NCBI RefSeq assembly: GCF_900113615.1
Contig: NZ_FOPZ01000003.1
Location: 1 to 64,000, forward strand
DNA length: 64,000 nt
DNA from: Halorubrum aquaticum
GTDB taxonomy: Archaea; Halobacteriota; Halobacteria; Halobacteriales; Haloferacaceae
Direction: 5' to 3'
In this document: piece by piece, positions 51,777 through 60,009 of the stretch
How the letters are laid out: the number at the start of each line of letters is the position of its first letter
Numbering within the stretch: position 1 is the first letter of the stretch
Position numbers and translations under genes: made by a program
Notes under the pieces: model-generated
The model's database searches: none
Told to the model about the DNA's origin: nothing
The model's input: only the letters and a program-made list of their open reading frames with translations

Positions 51777-53389
51777 AGGCAGTCGCGACCGCTCCGCACG
51801 AGTACATGGCGAACTACGTCTATCCGGGTCTCGGGGCGTGGTTCGGTGCCGCCCGACTCGTCGACGCGACGGGGAGCCGGCGCGGGAGCTTCCGGCTCGA
51901 GGGCGAGAAATGGCACGTCACCCTGTCGTACCAGGAGTCGGGGCTCGCCCCGCCCGAGGGCGGCGAGACGCCGGACGGGACGCGCATCGACTTCGACATG
52001 CTTCGGGAGTTCCGGCTGAACGCGGTCGTCGACGACGAGGTGGGCGAACGGAAGGTGAAGGCCCTGATCCAGCCGCGGTGGTACGGGCTCGAGTCGGAGA
52101 GCGGGAAGTCGGTCGCCCGGCCGATGTGGGATCTCGGCGACGTGGTGAACGTCCGGGTGAACGCGTCGAACGTCGAGTTCGACACGATCGAGACGGTCAT
52201 CCAGCGCGCGGCGGGCGCGGTGACGCTCGACCCGATGTACTTCGAGAACCGCAACGAGGAGTACAGCGTCGTGATGGACGCGGCGCGGTACGTTCGGCTC
52301 GATCGCGACGTGTCGGGGCCGATCCACGCCCGCGAGGGGCCGCTCGCGCGGATGGGCCACCTCCTCGAGAGCGACCGGTCGGGTTACCGGAAGGTCGTCC
52401 AAGACGACACCGAGCGGGCCGGCTACTACCACACGGTGACGCTCGGACCGAAACGGATCCGCGAGTGTTTCCCGGACCACCGAGTGCCGAAGGAGTTGAA
52501 ACACTACTACGGCCGCAACTCGGAGTCGCTTCCCGAGGACCACCCGCTCGCGCATCCGAAGGTCGAGGCGTCCTATCAGACGAAGCGGTGGGACGAAACG
52601 CTCCGGCCGACGGACCACGATCTCCTCGCCGACGAGCTGGAGGAGGCGGTCCTCGCGACGCTCAACGAAGCGGGACTTCCCACCCAGCGGATCGACGACG
52701 ACGGGCCGGGGGGCGGGCGGACGTTCGTCCCGGATCCCTACTTCGACGCCGAGACGGTCGACCGGTCGCGGGTCCTCCCGTTGAATCTCGAGCGCGTCGA
52801 GAGCGACCAGCGGAACGTGGTCGTCCGGCAGCTCGCCGACGGGCTCTCGCCGGTCGAGTGGGACTCGCTTCGGACGCTCGTCACGGACGGCGGGGACGTG
52901 TCGCCGGCGGAGATCGCGGCGGAACACGACTGGCATCCCGACAGCGTCCGGCGAGGGCTCCGGCGGATCGAGGACATGGTGGTCCGCGAGCAGGGGTCGG
53001 TGGCGTTGCGGTCCCATCACGTCGCCGAGCAGGTGGTCGAAGCCCTCGAGTCCGCCCGCGCCGGCGTACGGAACGCGATGGGCGCGGCGGCGAACATGGT
53101 CCAGAACGCCGAGCGGAAGTCGCTCGACGACCGAACCGACGAGCTGATCGCGTTCTGCCAAGCGAACGGGATCCACGTCGAGGAGCGCGAGGCGCGTCTC
53201 CGGGTGAAGATGGGCTACCTCGGCGGCGAGTCCTGGTCGGAGCTGGTCACGCGGCTGAAGCGGTACTGGGTCGACGCGGGTCGTGACCCGGAGCGGCTGA
53301 AGGAGGCGGAGACGCACTACCGCGACGACGCGGGACCGAAGATCAGGCCGGCGCGCGGGGCCTGGGGGGTGGGTCGGAAACTCGGCTGA
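51773..53389 (+). CDS. large element protein with C-terminal winged helix (DUF7845-like)
   Basis: A 538-residue protein from the ATG at 51773. The N-terminal 350 residues are a mixed alpha/beta region. A winged helix lies at about 375-425: DSLRTLVTDGGDVSPAEIAAEHDWHPDSVRRGLRRI (key parts SPAEIAAEHDW, SVRRGLRRI). The C-terminal end is a charged helix. It resembles the long DUF7845-type proteins found in haloarchaeal proviruses next to small zinc and membrane proteins. It could be a replication initiator, but no catalytic motif is clear. Confidence 0.6.
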   Translation: MKAVATAPHEYMANYVYPGLGAWFGAARLVDATGSRRGSFRLEGEKWHVTLSYQESGLAPPEGGETPDGTRIDFDMLREFRLNAVVDDEVGERKVKALIQPRWYGLESESGKSVARPMWDLGDVVNVRVNASNVEFDTIETVIQRAAGAVTLDPMYFENRNEEYSVVMDAARYVRLDRDVSGPIHAREGPLARMGHLLESDRSGYRKVVQDDTERAGYYHTVTLGPKRIRECFPDHRVPKELKHYYGRNSESLPEDHPLAHPKVEASYQTKRWDETLRPTDHDLLADELEEAVLATLNEAGLPTQRIDDDGPGGGRTFVPDPYFDAETVDRSRVLPLNLERVESDQRNVVVRQLADGLSPVEWDSLRTLVTDGGDVSPAEIAAEHDWHPDSVRRGLRRIEDMVVREQGSVALRSHHVAEQVVEALESARAGVRNAMGAAANMVQNAERKSLDDRTDELIAFCQANGIHVEEREARLRVKMGYLGGESWSELVTRLKRYWVDAGRDPERLKEAETHYRDDAGPKIRPARGAWGVGRKLG

Positions 53390-53922
53390 GGCGGCCCCTC
53401 GTGAGTGGCAACACTACCCTGATCCCCTTTTCGCGACAGTTTTCGCCGGGTTCGACCGGGATCGACTCCTCGAGCGGCGTCGATCGCGACCGCAACACAA
53501 GCACGATCTCGTCGGAAGACGTCGATCGGCAGGGTCGGATCGACCCCCGGGGGTCGGTCGACTGTTAGGGGTGTGGCTAAGGCCACAGATTCTAAGGTAC
53601 CCACCCCGTTTTCGCGGACTGTCCGCACGCTTCCGAGGCGATCTTAAATCTAACAAAATGGGAGTCATAGAACAGTTCGCATACCCGATCCACCGCTACT
53701 GTTGATCGTTCAGTACAGCTGATCGACATAACGCGAAGAAACCTGTACAAGATGGAGAGTATGAGTTTAGCAGTTCATTCCAGTGATCGATCGCACATAA
53801 AACTCAGTAGTATACGAGACACGGGTTGGCGCGCGGCGCGTATGTCTTACACTATCGGAAAGTACAATTGTCAATGAAATTCCTGTCGAAATGTTTTTTA
53901 TATGATGGTATGACACGACTGT
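53390..53922. other. non-coding region with change in base composition
   Basis: The first 240 bases are GC-rich with no credible gene. From about 53645 it becomes AT-rich and contains a copy of the dispersed repeat GGGAGTCATAGAACAGTTC (53660-53678). The shift marks a join between two sources of DNA inside the element. Confidence 0.5.
53660..53680 (+). repeat. dispersed repeat copy
   Basis: GGGAGTCATAGAACAGTTCG matches 35819-35838 at all but a few positions and lies at the exact point where composition changes from GC-rich to AT-rich. Confidence 0.45.
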
Positions 53923-55305
53923 ATGACCAAACAGCGGCGAAGTTCGCTGAAATCCACTCGACGAACACTGATAAAAACGGTTGGTGTGGCTGGACTTGTA
54001 ACTACCATCGGGAGTAGTACAGTATCCGCACAATCTAATGACAGGGTTGAGTGGGTTTTTGAGACCGAAAACAATATTCAGACGCCACCGACGATAATCG
54101 GCAGTAACGTCTTTATTGGAAACTGGGCTGGAGCGGTCTACGCCATTGATAGCGCAACTGGAAACGAGATTTGGTCGTTCCAGACTAACGGTTCCGTGAG
54201 AGCAGCACCGACGGTTGTGGATGGGCGGGTTTACTTTGGAAGTAGTGATAATAATGTATATTGCCTCGATGCGGCCTCAGGAAATGAAATATGGAAGTTC
54301 TCAACGGGTGAAGTTCTAGATCGGGAGGGGGTCAATTCCTCACCAATGGTAACCGGTGGGATGGTACTTTTCGGAAATCGATTTAATACTGATGAAGATA
54401 GTGGTATATACGCAATTGATAAAGAATCGGGTGAAGAGAACTGGACATTCACTACCAGTGAGTCTGTAACGGCATCACCAACGGTCGTTGATGAGACGGT
54501 ATTTATTGGTGGACAAGATGGGATTCTAAACGCACTAGACCTTGATACGGGCTCTAGAAAGTGGATCTTTGAAACTGAAAGAGCAATTATTTCATCAGCG
54601 ACAGTAGTAGACGGTACCGTCTACGTCGGTAGTAGTGACAACAATCTCTATGCGGTGGATGCTGAAACGGGTAACGAACGGTGGGTGTTTTCAACTGGTG
54701 GTCCAGTCGATTCATCGCCGACAGCGGTGGATGAGACGGTCTTTGTCGGTAGCTCTGATGGCAACCTATACGCGGTGGATGCTGAAACAGGTAACGAACA
54801 GTGGGTCTTCACAACTAACGATACCGTTCAGTCGTCCCCGACAGTGGTGAATAACACCGTATTTGTAGGAAATCGGGACAAAAACCTGTATGCGGTGGAC
54901 GCTGAAAGTGGTACTGAACGATGGAGATTCAAGACTGAAGGTTCCATTGAGTCATCCCCGACAGTAGTGGATGGGACCGTTTTTGTCGGCAGTGACGACG
55001 GGAACCTGTATGCGCTGGATACAAACGTAAGTGATTCAAGTGGGGGTTCACGCATCGACCTTGGAACTCTCGGCCATCATGGCAACAGTAGTTTTCTTTC
55101 ATCAGAGATGGATTCTTCTGAAGAGAAATCTGTCTCATCAGAGAATGAAGACACAAAAGAAGTCAACTCATCAGACAATATCACACCGAACAATGAGGAG
55201 GAAAGTAGCGACTCAGTTCCCGGATTTGGAATCGGCACGGGGATCGCCGCCGTCGGAGCCACGAGTTACATACTGAAAAGTTGGCTCACAGCGGACACCA
55301 AGTGA
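53923..55305 (+). CDS. Tat-exported PQQ-repeat beta-propeller with PGF-type C-terminus
   Basis: A 460-residue protein. A Tat signal (RRTLIKTVGVAGLVTTIGSS) starts at residue 13. A propeller of PQQ-like repeats follows (W-x-F, then SSPTVVDGTVFVGSSDGNLYA, then DAETGNExW), of eight or so blades. A Ser/Glu/Asn-rich stalk leads to VPGFGIGTGIAAVGATSYIL, a PGF-CTERM-like sorting signal for archaeosortase A. It is a cell-surface protein, probably binding proteins or sugars; no enzyme activity is implied. The gene is clearly AT-richer than neighbours, a sign of transfer. Confidence 0.8.
   Translation: MTKQRRSSLKSTRRTLIKTVGVAGLVTTIGSSTVSAQSNDRVEWVFETENNIQTPPTIIGSNVFIGNWAGAVYAIDSATGNEIWSFQTNGSVRAAPTVVDGRVYFGSSDNNVYCLDAASGNEIWKFSTGEVLDREGVNSSPMVTGGMVLFGNRFNTDEDSGIYAIDKESGEENWTFTTSESVTASPTVVDETVFIGGQDGILNALDLDTGSRKWIFETERAIISSATVVDGTVYVGSSDNNLYAVDAETGNERWVFSTGGPVDSSPTAVDETVFVGSSDGNLYAVDAETGNEQWVFTTNDTVQSSPTVVNNTVFVGNRDKNLYAVDAESGTERWRFKTEGSIESSPTVVDGTVFVGSDDGNLYALDTNVSDSSGGSRIDLGTLGHHGNSSFLSSEMDSSEEKSVSSENEDTKEVNSSDNITPNNEEESSDSVPGFGIGTGIAAVGATSYILKSWLTADTK
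54481..55080 (+). repeat. 120-bp tandem repeats in the beta-propeller gene
   Basis: Units starting at 54481, 54601, 54721, 54841 and 54961 recur at exactly 120 bases (40 codons), with long stretches shared (for example GCGGTGGATGCTGAAA). The high nucleotide similarity between adjacent blades suggests recent amplification or gene conversion. Confidence 0.8.
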
Positions 55306-55456
55306 TCGACTTGTGCCCTACGTCTTATGCGGTGGTGACAACACCATCTGAAACTGACAGGAACCTATAATCAGTGCGCAAGCTCAACGGAACGGCTCTT
55401 GCACACCCTCCTCAACGGACACAAGTCCTTGTGAAGAGTTCTATGGCACCCTCAAC

Positions 55457-55465
55457 AAAATATAT
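55457..55465 (+). promoter_or_regulatory. TATA element
   Basis: AAAATATAT lies 26-34 bases before the ATG at 55491. This fits a leaderless start and favours that ATG over the earlier in-frame start at 55374. Confidence 0.5.
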
Positions 55466-55490
55466 TGGGCCTATCGAGTGTAACGTGGGT

Positions 55491-55865
55491 ATGACAACAT
55501 CGATCGGTACCCAAGCATCTGTACTAGCTGGATTTCTCGCGCTTGTTGTCGCGATCTCTATGAATAGTATTCAGGAGGATGATGGGCATTTATATCGTCT
55601 GTTTGTCGGCGGAATAGGATTAGCATCGCTTGGACCGATTTTTATTGTTCTCTTGTTTTCTGTGTTGGAGCCAACAGGAGGAGTTAATCAGACTAGAGCA
55701 CTTGTATTCACACTCGTGTCATTATTTTTAATATTCATACTTCTTATTGGAACACTACTTAAAGAATCACGCAGAGGCCTTGATTCCGATGACGATAACT
55801 GGTATATGATACTACTCGGTATTTTCGTCTCTTTTTGGTATCTTATCCTTTATACCATATTCTAA
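55491..55865 (+). CDS. four-helix membrane protein
   Basis: A 124-residue membrane protein with helices at about 5-25, 38-60, 70-90 and 102-122. The short charged loops carry no motif. Its AT-rich composition matches the propeller gene upstream, so the two were probably acquired together. The function is unknown. Confidence 0.55.
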   Translation: MTTSIGTQASVLAGFLALVVAISMNSIQEDDGHLYRLFVGGIGLASLGPIFIVLLFSVLEPTGGVNQTRALVFTLVSLFLIFILLIGTLLKESRRGLDSDDDNWYMILLGIFVSFWYLILYTIF

Positions 55866-55876
55866 AAGTTCTGTTA

Positions 55877-56275
55877 TTATTGCTGGATAGTTGACGCGGG
55901 AATCTGTGCCTCCCGTGAGTGACTTCGGTAGTGCGTATCTCCGGGATTCGTCCAATTCGTGATCTCGAGGTCGCGAGCGCGGACCGTACGCGACGAGACG
56001 ACGGTTATCTCGCGACCCTCTGCTCGGTACCACACGAGTGCGTAGCCGCCGTCAGCGTCCGCCAGCGTCGTGTGTTGGTCCTCCCAGAACTTGAACGTCG
56101 GTCGGACGCCGTTGACCATCGAGCCCTTCACGTCCCACGGACGGCCGTTCTCGTCGCTCGCGTCGAACTTGAGCCCGTCCACGACGGGATACTCCAGCGT
56201 GAGGGGGTATCGATCCGTCGCCCACAGCTCGACGAGCTTCCCGTACCGACCGACGATCGCCGGATCGTAGCTCAT
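55877..56275 (-). CDS. small PD-(D/E)XK-like endonuclease candidate
   Basis: A 132-residue protein. FDASDENGRPWDVKG has a D...D-x-K arrangement like the catalytic core of PD-(D/E)XK nucleases, and a strand HTTLADADGGYALVWYRAE follows as in Holliday-junction or restriction-type folds. The acidic residue before the core may be E28 or D34. It may be a viral resolvase or nicking enzyme. Confirmation needs structure prediction. Confidence 0.5.
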   Translation of the reverse strand: MSYDPAIVGRYGKLVELWATDRYPLTLEYPVVDGLKFDASDENGRPWDVKGSMVNGVRPTFKFWEDQHTTLADADGGYALVWYRAEGREITVVSSRTVRARDLEITNWTNPGDTHYRSHSREAQIPASTIQQ

Positions 56276-56406
56276 GGACGGATCCGTTTGGGTTTGTGTC
56301 GCCGAACCGCCGGCCGATCTTGCTCGCGAGTCGATCGCGGCCGGGCCCCCCGCAGATCGCCGGCGTATAAAATAAGGTATGCGCCGGGTGGGTGTCCGTC
56401 ATCGGA

Positions 56407-57513
56407 TTAGTCATCAGCCGGAGCATTCTCTCGCGGAACTATCTCCGTATGGCGTTTTCCGTCCCTCCAGTTTCGATACACTTTCCCGACCCAGTCCGAC
56501 GAGTACGGAACCAACTCGGCCACCTCGTCGTAGGTCGCCCCGCCGTCGGCCGCGCGGATCGCCGTCGCGATGTGTTCCTGTTTGCGGACCTCGTCCACGT
56601 CGATCGCGTCGTCGCCGTCCTCGTCGTCCTCGAGGATGATATCGAACTCCGAGGCCTCGTGTTCCGGGTAGTTCTCGGCGGTGTCCGTGAGCCCCTTGTA
56701 GTCGCCCGCCTCGGTGAATTCGTCCTTCCCGCCCTCGCTCTCGAGTAGCCGGGCGACGCCGGGATCGCTCCGACTCGGCTTGTTGATCGCGAACGACGCG
56801 ACCCGCCGGATAGACTTCGCTGTCTTCGTCCGCGTGTGCCCGACGAGCAGGACCGATCCGCGCTTCGGGTGCGGTCCGTGTCGTTCCTCCTTCTTCCGAA
56901 TGAAAAGCAGGGAGTCGCTGAACTGTTCGGCGGCCTTGTTCCCGCTCCCGAACCCGGAGAGTTCCTGCGCGATCTCGTCGAGAACCGCCAGCACCGGCCC
57001 CTCGATGTTCGCCATCGCCTCGAGCATCTCTCGGTCCGACCGGACCACTCGATCGTAGCCGTCCCACGAGGTGTTTCCGATGAGACTCCCGCCGGTCCGG
57101 ACCTTCCATGACTGCGCCACGTCGAGCGTGGTCGCTGTCTTCCCGGAGCCGGGAGACCCAAACACAAGCCCGATCGCTCCCTCGTGCGTGAGTTCGTTCG
57201 CCGCCGCCGCGTACAGGTCGCCGCCGTCGCGTTCCTGTCCGGTGAGCCCGGTCGCGGACTTCATCTGCGACACCGAGCCGTGTCGAACCGCCTCGTCGAT
57301 CGTCCGGGTCGCCGCGTTCTGGATGATGAGCCGACCGATCTCCGTCTCCTCGATCGGGGCGTCTATCAGCCCGTCGTAGTAGTTGAGAAGCGCGAGCGTC
57401 CGCCGATCGTCGATGAGCCCGGCGAAGGAACGGACGTTTTCGCCCGGATCCTCGCCCCGGAGCTTCGATCCCAGTTCGGCCGCCGCGTACGCTCCCGTCT
57501 TGTCGTTTCCCAT
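56407..57513 (-). CDS. P-loop ATPase of the integrated element
   Basis: A 368-residue ATPase. Walker A is FGSPGSGKTAT at about 140-150, Walker B is VLAVLDEIAQ near 198, and SVLLVGHTRTKT is a sensor-type strand. The C-terminal segment ATAIRAADGGATYDEVAELV, SDWVGKVYRNW is a helix-turn-helix. Similar ATPases occur in haloarchaeal pleolipovirus-like and plasmid elements and may serve partition or packaging. It overlaps the preceding small gene (TGATG at 57511-57515). Confidence 0.65.
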   Translation of the reverse strand: MGNDKTGAYAAAELGSKLRGEDPGENVRSFAGLIDDRRTLALLNYYDGLIDAPIEETEIGRLIIQNAATRTIDEAVRHGSVSQMKSATGLTGQERDGGDLYAAAANELTHEGAIGLVFGSPGSGKTATTLDVAQSWKVRTGGSLIGNTSWDGYDRVVRSDREMLEAMANIEGPVLAVLDEIAQELSGFGSGNKAAEQFSDSLLFIRKKEERHGPHPKRGSVLLVGHTRTKTAKSIRRVASFAINKPSRSDPGVARLLESEGGKDEFTEAGDYKGLTDTAENYPEHEASEFDIILEDDEDGDDAIDVDEVRKQEHIATAIRAADGGATYDEVAELVPYSSDWVGKVYRNWRDGKRHTEIVPRENAPADD

Positions 57514-57755
57514 CAGTTGGCGTCCTCCATCGACAGTGCCTCGGCTTCATCCAGCAGCTCGAAGCCGATCGTCTCGTCGTGCCCGTTCGTCTCCTCGGCG
57601 GGACCGTCGCCGGCCTTCATCGACTCCGGCTTGAGGTCCTCCGGCAGCTCCTCCTCGACGACGGCCGACACGGTCGCGTCGTCGTCGCCGAACGACGGCG
57701 TCCCTCGGGGTGTCGTCTCGGACCAGCTCAACGCGAGCGAGGACGTACTCGACAA
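57513..57755 (-). CDS. truncated acidic small protein upstream of the ATPase gene
   Basis: The frame ends in ETIGFELLDEAEALSMEDAN and is coupled to the ATPase start. Its 5' part, from about 57700 up, overlaps an oppositely oriented integrase remnant, and only a TTG start is available there. The gene has probably lost its true N-terminus at a rearrangement join. The acidic tail may be a real partner of the ATPase. Confidence 0.4.
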   Translation of the reverse strand: MSSTSSLALSWSETTPRGTPSFGDDDATVSAVVEEELPEDLKPESMKAGDGPAEETNGHDETIGFELLDEAEALSMEDAN

Positions 57756-57819
57756 GCACTACGATCGCGCTTCGGAGCGCGAGAAAGCGGATCGCCGCTG
57801 GAGGATTATTCAAGAATGA
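57706..57819 (+). pseudogene. C-terminal remnant of a tyrosine integrase
   Basis: The last 37 residues read RGVVSDQLNASEDVLDKHYD and end RRWRIIQE. This is the C-terminus of haloarchaeal phage-type integrases: VSDQLN(V)S...VLD(K/E)HYD, with Tyr as the nucleophile, 58 bases before the right attachment site. The upstream part of this frame is not integrase-like, so the catalytic domain has been deleted. The element cannot excise itself. Confidence 0.7.
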
Positions 57820-57876
57820 TACACACTAACAAAACGATCGAACCCGACGCTGTCGTGCGATTCCAGATTCTCAAGG

Positions 57877-57921
57877 CCCGTCGCGCCCGTATCGTTCTAA
57901 TCGCATGACTGCGACGGGATA
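57877..57921 (+). repeat. attachment site copy 1 (right end of the tRNA-Arg element)
   Basis: CCCGTCGCGCCCG (57877-57889) is identical to the tRNA-Arg 3' end. It is followed by TTCTAATCGCATGAC (57895-57909), which recurs behind the next copy. The stretch to 58211 has no gene that I can see. Confidence 0.7.
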
Positions 57922-58211
57922 AATACTGTAATACTGCGAGGTGCGTGCTTTCGTTCGATAGCTAGTCGTCCACGGGTGTATCGGTGAGATTCGCCTACAT
58001 TGAAACTGAACTCAGTAGAGAAAATCAATCGCTGATTGACCAATCCATCTCGCTTGGTCGGAGAGTTCATCTCAAATCCGAACAGGATCCAACTACTGAA
58101 TAGCGAGCGTATATTCTGTACAGAACCCTAGTTGTTTTCTCTAACAAAGTCGATGAAACATGTCTGCGTATCGATCACTGAGAGTGTTACAAATAAACCT
58201 CGCTAGAATCG

Positions 58212-58352
58212 TTATTCGTCTTCGAGAGCGTCGTAGACGTCCCGGTTCGCATCTCGGTCGTCCGCCGCAACCCGCCGAACCAGTTCCCGCCGGATGTCCT
58301 CCATCACGTCGTCAAGCGGGGAGGTCGTCTCTGCTCTTTCTTCGGTGGCCAT
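58212..58352 (-). CDS. 46-residue partner of the Doc toxin
   Basis: From the ATG at 58352 the protein reads MATEERAETTSPLDDVMEDI and ends in VYDALEDE, TAA at 58212. It is acidic, helical, and lies 25 bases downstream of the Doc-like gene on the same strand. It is a candidate antitoxin in reversed gene order, or a small conserved companion. The order differs from Phd-Doc, where the antitoxin comes first. Confidence 0.5.
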   Translation of the reverse strand: MATEERAETTSPLDDVMEDIRRELVRRVAADDRDANRDVYDALEDE

Positions 58353-58377
58353 ACCTAAACAGACGCTTCGAACGCCG

Positions 58378-58866
58378 TTAATCGTTCGGGTCCGAAGAAC
58401 CGCCGGTCAACTGATCTAGCCCGTACTGGATGAATTCGTCTCGCCACTCTTCGATCTCACCGACCAGATCCAGTTCTTCTGTGTGGGATCGGAGATACTC
58501 GGTGGTGTCCTCCTCATCGACGGCCGCTTCGTCAGTGCCGAACCCTTTCAGAACTGCCCTAATTTCGTTGTCATACTCGAACCGATACCCGTTGAGGAAA
58601 TAGAAGACGACCGTCACGTTGAGCGCGGTACGTTTGTTCGCATCGACGAAGGGGTGATTGGCGACGAGGAGTCGAAGGAGGTGATACGCCTTTTCGTGGA
58701 CGGTTTCCGGTGAGGAGCCGAAGCTGCCCTCTTCGATGTAGTCCAATGCGAATTCGATGTCACCGCGGTTTCGAACACCGGCGGGTGTATCGGGATACTC
58801 CGCGACGATGTCGTCGTGGATGGCAACGACGTCTTCGGCGGACGGATACCACAACGGGTCGGCCAT
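58378..58866 (-). CDS. doc: Doc-type Fic-domain toxin
   Basis: A 162-residue protein with the Fic motif HPFVDANKRTA (H-P-F-x-D/E-x-N-x-x-R) near residues 71-81. The length and PSAEDVVAIHDDIV start fit Doc (death-on-curing) proteins, which phosphorylate elongation factor EF-Tu in bacteria; archaeal EF-1A would be the analogous target. It is bracketed by two copies of the tRNA-Arg attachment sequence. Confidence 0.8.
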   Translation of the reverse strand: MADPLWYPSAEDVVAIHDDIVAEYPDTPAGVRNRGDIEFALDYIEEGSFGSSPETVHEKAYHLLRLLVANHPFVDANKRTALNVTVVFYFLNGYRFEYDNEIRAVLKGFGTDEAAVDEEDTTEYLRSHTEELDLVGEIEEWRDEFIQYGLDQLTGGSSDPND

Positions 58867-59009
58867 TTCGCTCCAACGTCATCGCTGTACCAGTGTAGAT
58901 GTTGCTATAGATGAGCCGGGTGAGCGATGTCAAAAATCACGGTTTTCAGGACGCCGATTTCGACCGCCTCACACCTGAAAGGTCGAGTCGTTCGACAGTC
59001 GAACCAGCT

Positions 59010-59054
59010 CCCGTCGAGCCCGTAGTCTTCTAATCGCATGACAGCGGCGGGGTA
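59010..59054 (+). repeat. attachment site copy 2, beyond the toxin module
   Basis: CCCGTCGAGCCCG (59010-59022) differs by one base from the tRNA-Arg 3' end. The following TTCTAATCGCATGAC (59028-59042) is identical to the flank behind copy 1. The repeat therefore encloses 1.1 kb that holds only the Doc module. Confidence 0.65.
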
Positions 59055-59150
59055 GTGACTTCCTTCAGAAGCAGAGCGTTGTGATTTGGAACGAAAGCGA
59101 GATTCATGTGTCGACTTTTTTTGGACCGCGGCAGAACACTGCTCACATCC

Positions 59151-59972
59151 ATGGACGTGACGGAAGGAACAGTTCGAAAGATCTGCACTGACGCGGTCTT
59201 CGAACGTGGCGAGAGATACCTTGCTGAGGACCGCATCCTCGATATTCATCGCGTTGACACTACCGTGACTGCCGTCGTGAACGGCAACCGTCAGTACGAC
59301 GCGCGTGTCGATCTCGCTGCTGACGGGTTCGATCCGTGGTGTGACTGCCCGTACGACGGGCCGGGAGCGTGTAAGCACGTCGTCTCCGTGTTGCTTCGAT
59401 GCGTCGACGACTGTCTTCCAGACGAGGGCGACCGGCTTGACGCCGCGCTCGAAGCTGCCGACGCCGACGATCTCCGGGATTTCCTCCGGGAGGCGCTGGC
59501 GACCGATGTTGCCCTCCGTGAACGCTTCTTCGCCCGTTTCGGCGAGTCGCCGACGCGGTCGGTCCACGAACTGCGCGACGCGATCGACCGGCAGTTCGAA
59601 GAGACGAATCCCGACTACTTCGTCGTCTTCGAGCCGATCGACTTCTCGGAGTGGTTCGACCTTGCGGGCGAGTATCGCGATCAGGGGAGGTACGCGTCGG
59701 CGGCGGCAGTGTATCGTGCCCTCATCGAATCGCTTGACGGCAACATGGAACGTGTCGACGGGACGTACGACCACTTCTCGCAGGCATTCAAGCGAGCGCT
59801 CGACGGGTACGTCGACTGCGTGACGGCCGAAGATATCGACGTTGACGAGGCCGCCGACGCCGTCGCGTTCCTCAGGGACCGGGCGGTATCCGGGACGCCG
59901 TTGCTCAGCGAACACTTCGAGCGCGCAGCGACGAAATTAGAGGAAACGCTCACTGAGCGGCGAGAGCATTAA
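59151..59972 (+). CDS. SWIM zinc-finger protein
   Basis: A 273-residue protein from the ATG at 59151, with a SWIM motif CDCPYDGPGACKHVVSVLL at about residues 64-82 (C-x-C...C-x-H). The N-terminal strand region is ERGERYLAEDRI. The C-terminal 180 residues are helical, perhaps TPR-like. SWIM proteins bind DNA or proteins and often accompany SNF2 helicases; none is adjacent here. Confidence 0.75.
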   Translation: MDVTEGTVRKICTDAVFERGERYLAEDRILDIHRVDTTVTAVVNGNRQYDARVDLAADGFDPWCDCPYDGPGACKHVVSVLLRCVDDCLPDEGDRLDAALEAADADDLRDFLREALATDVALRERFFARFGESPTRSVHELRDAIDRQFEETNPDYFVVFEPIDFSEWFDLAGEYRDQGRYASAAAVYRALIESLDGNMERVDGTYDHFSQAFKRALDGYVDCVTAEDIDVDEAADAVAFLRDRAVSGTPLLSEHFERAATKLEETLTERREH

Positions 59973-60009
59973 TTCACCGCTATTTCGCTTTTCCCCGTGC
60001 TTCAATTGC

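Noticed and set aside
51746-53317. A 523-residue minus-strand ORF opposite the winged-helix element protein
   Set aside because: Shadow; the plus-strand reading is coupled to its neighbours by ATGA overlaps.
58905-59915. A 336-residue minus-strand ORF opposite the SWIM-finger gene
   Set aside because: The SWIM motif and gene context support the plus strand; the minus reading has no domains.
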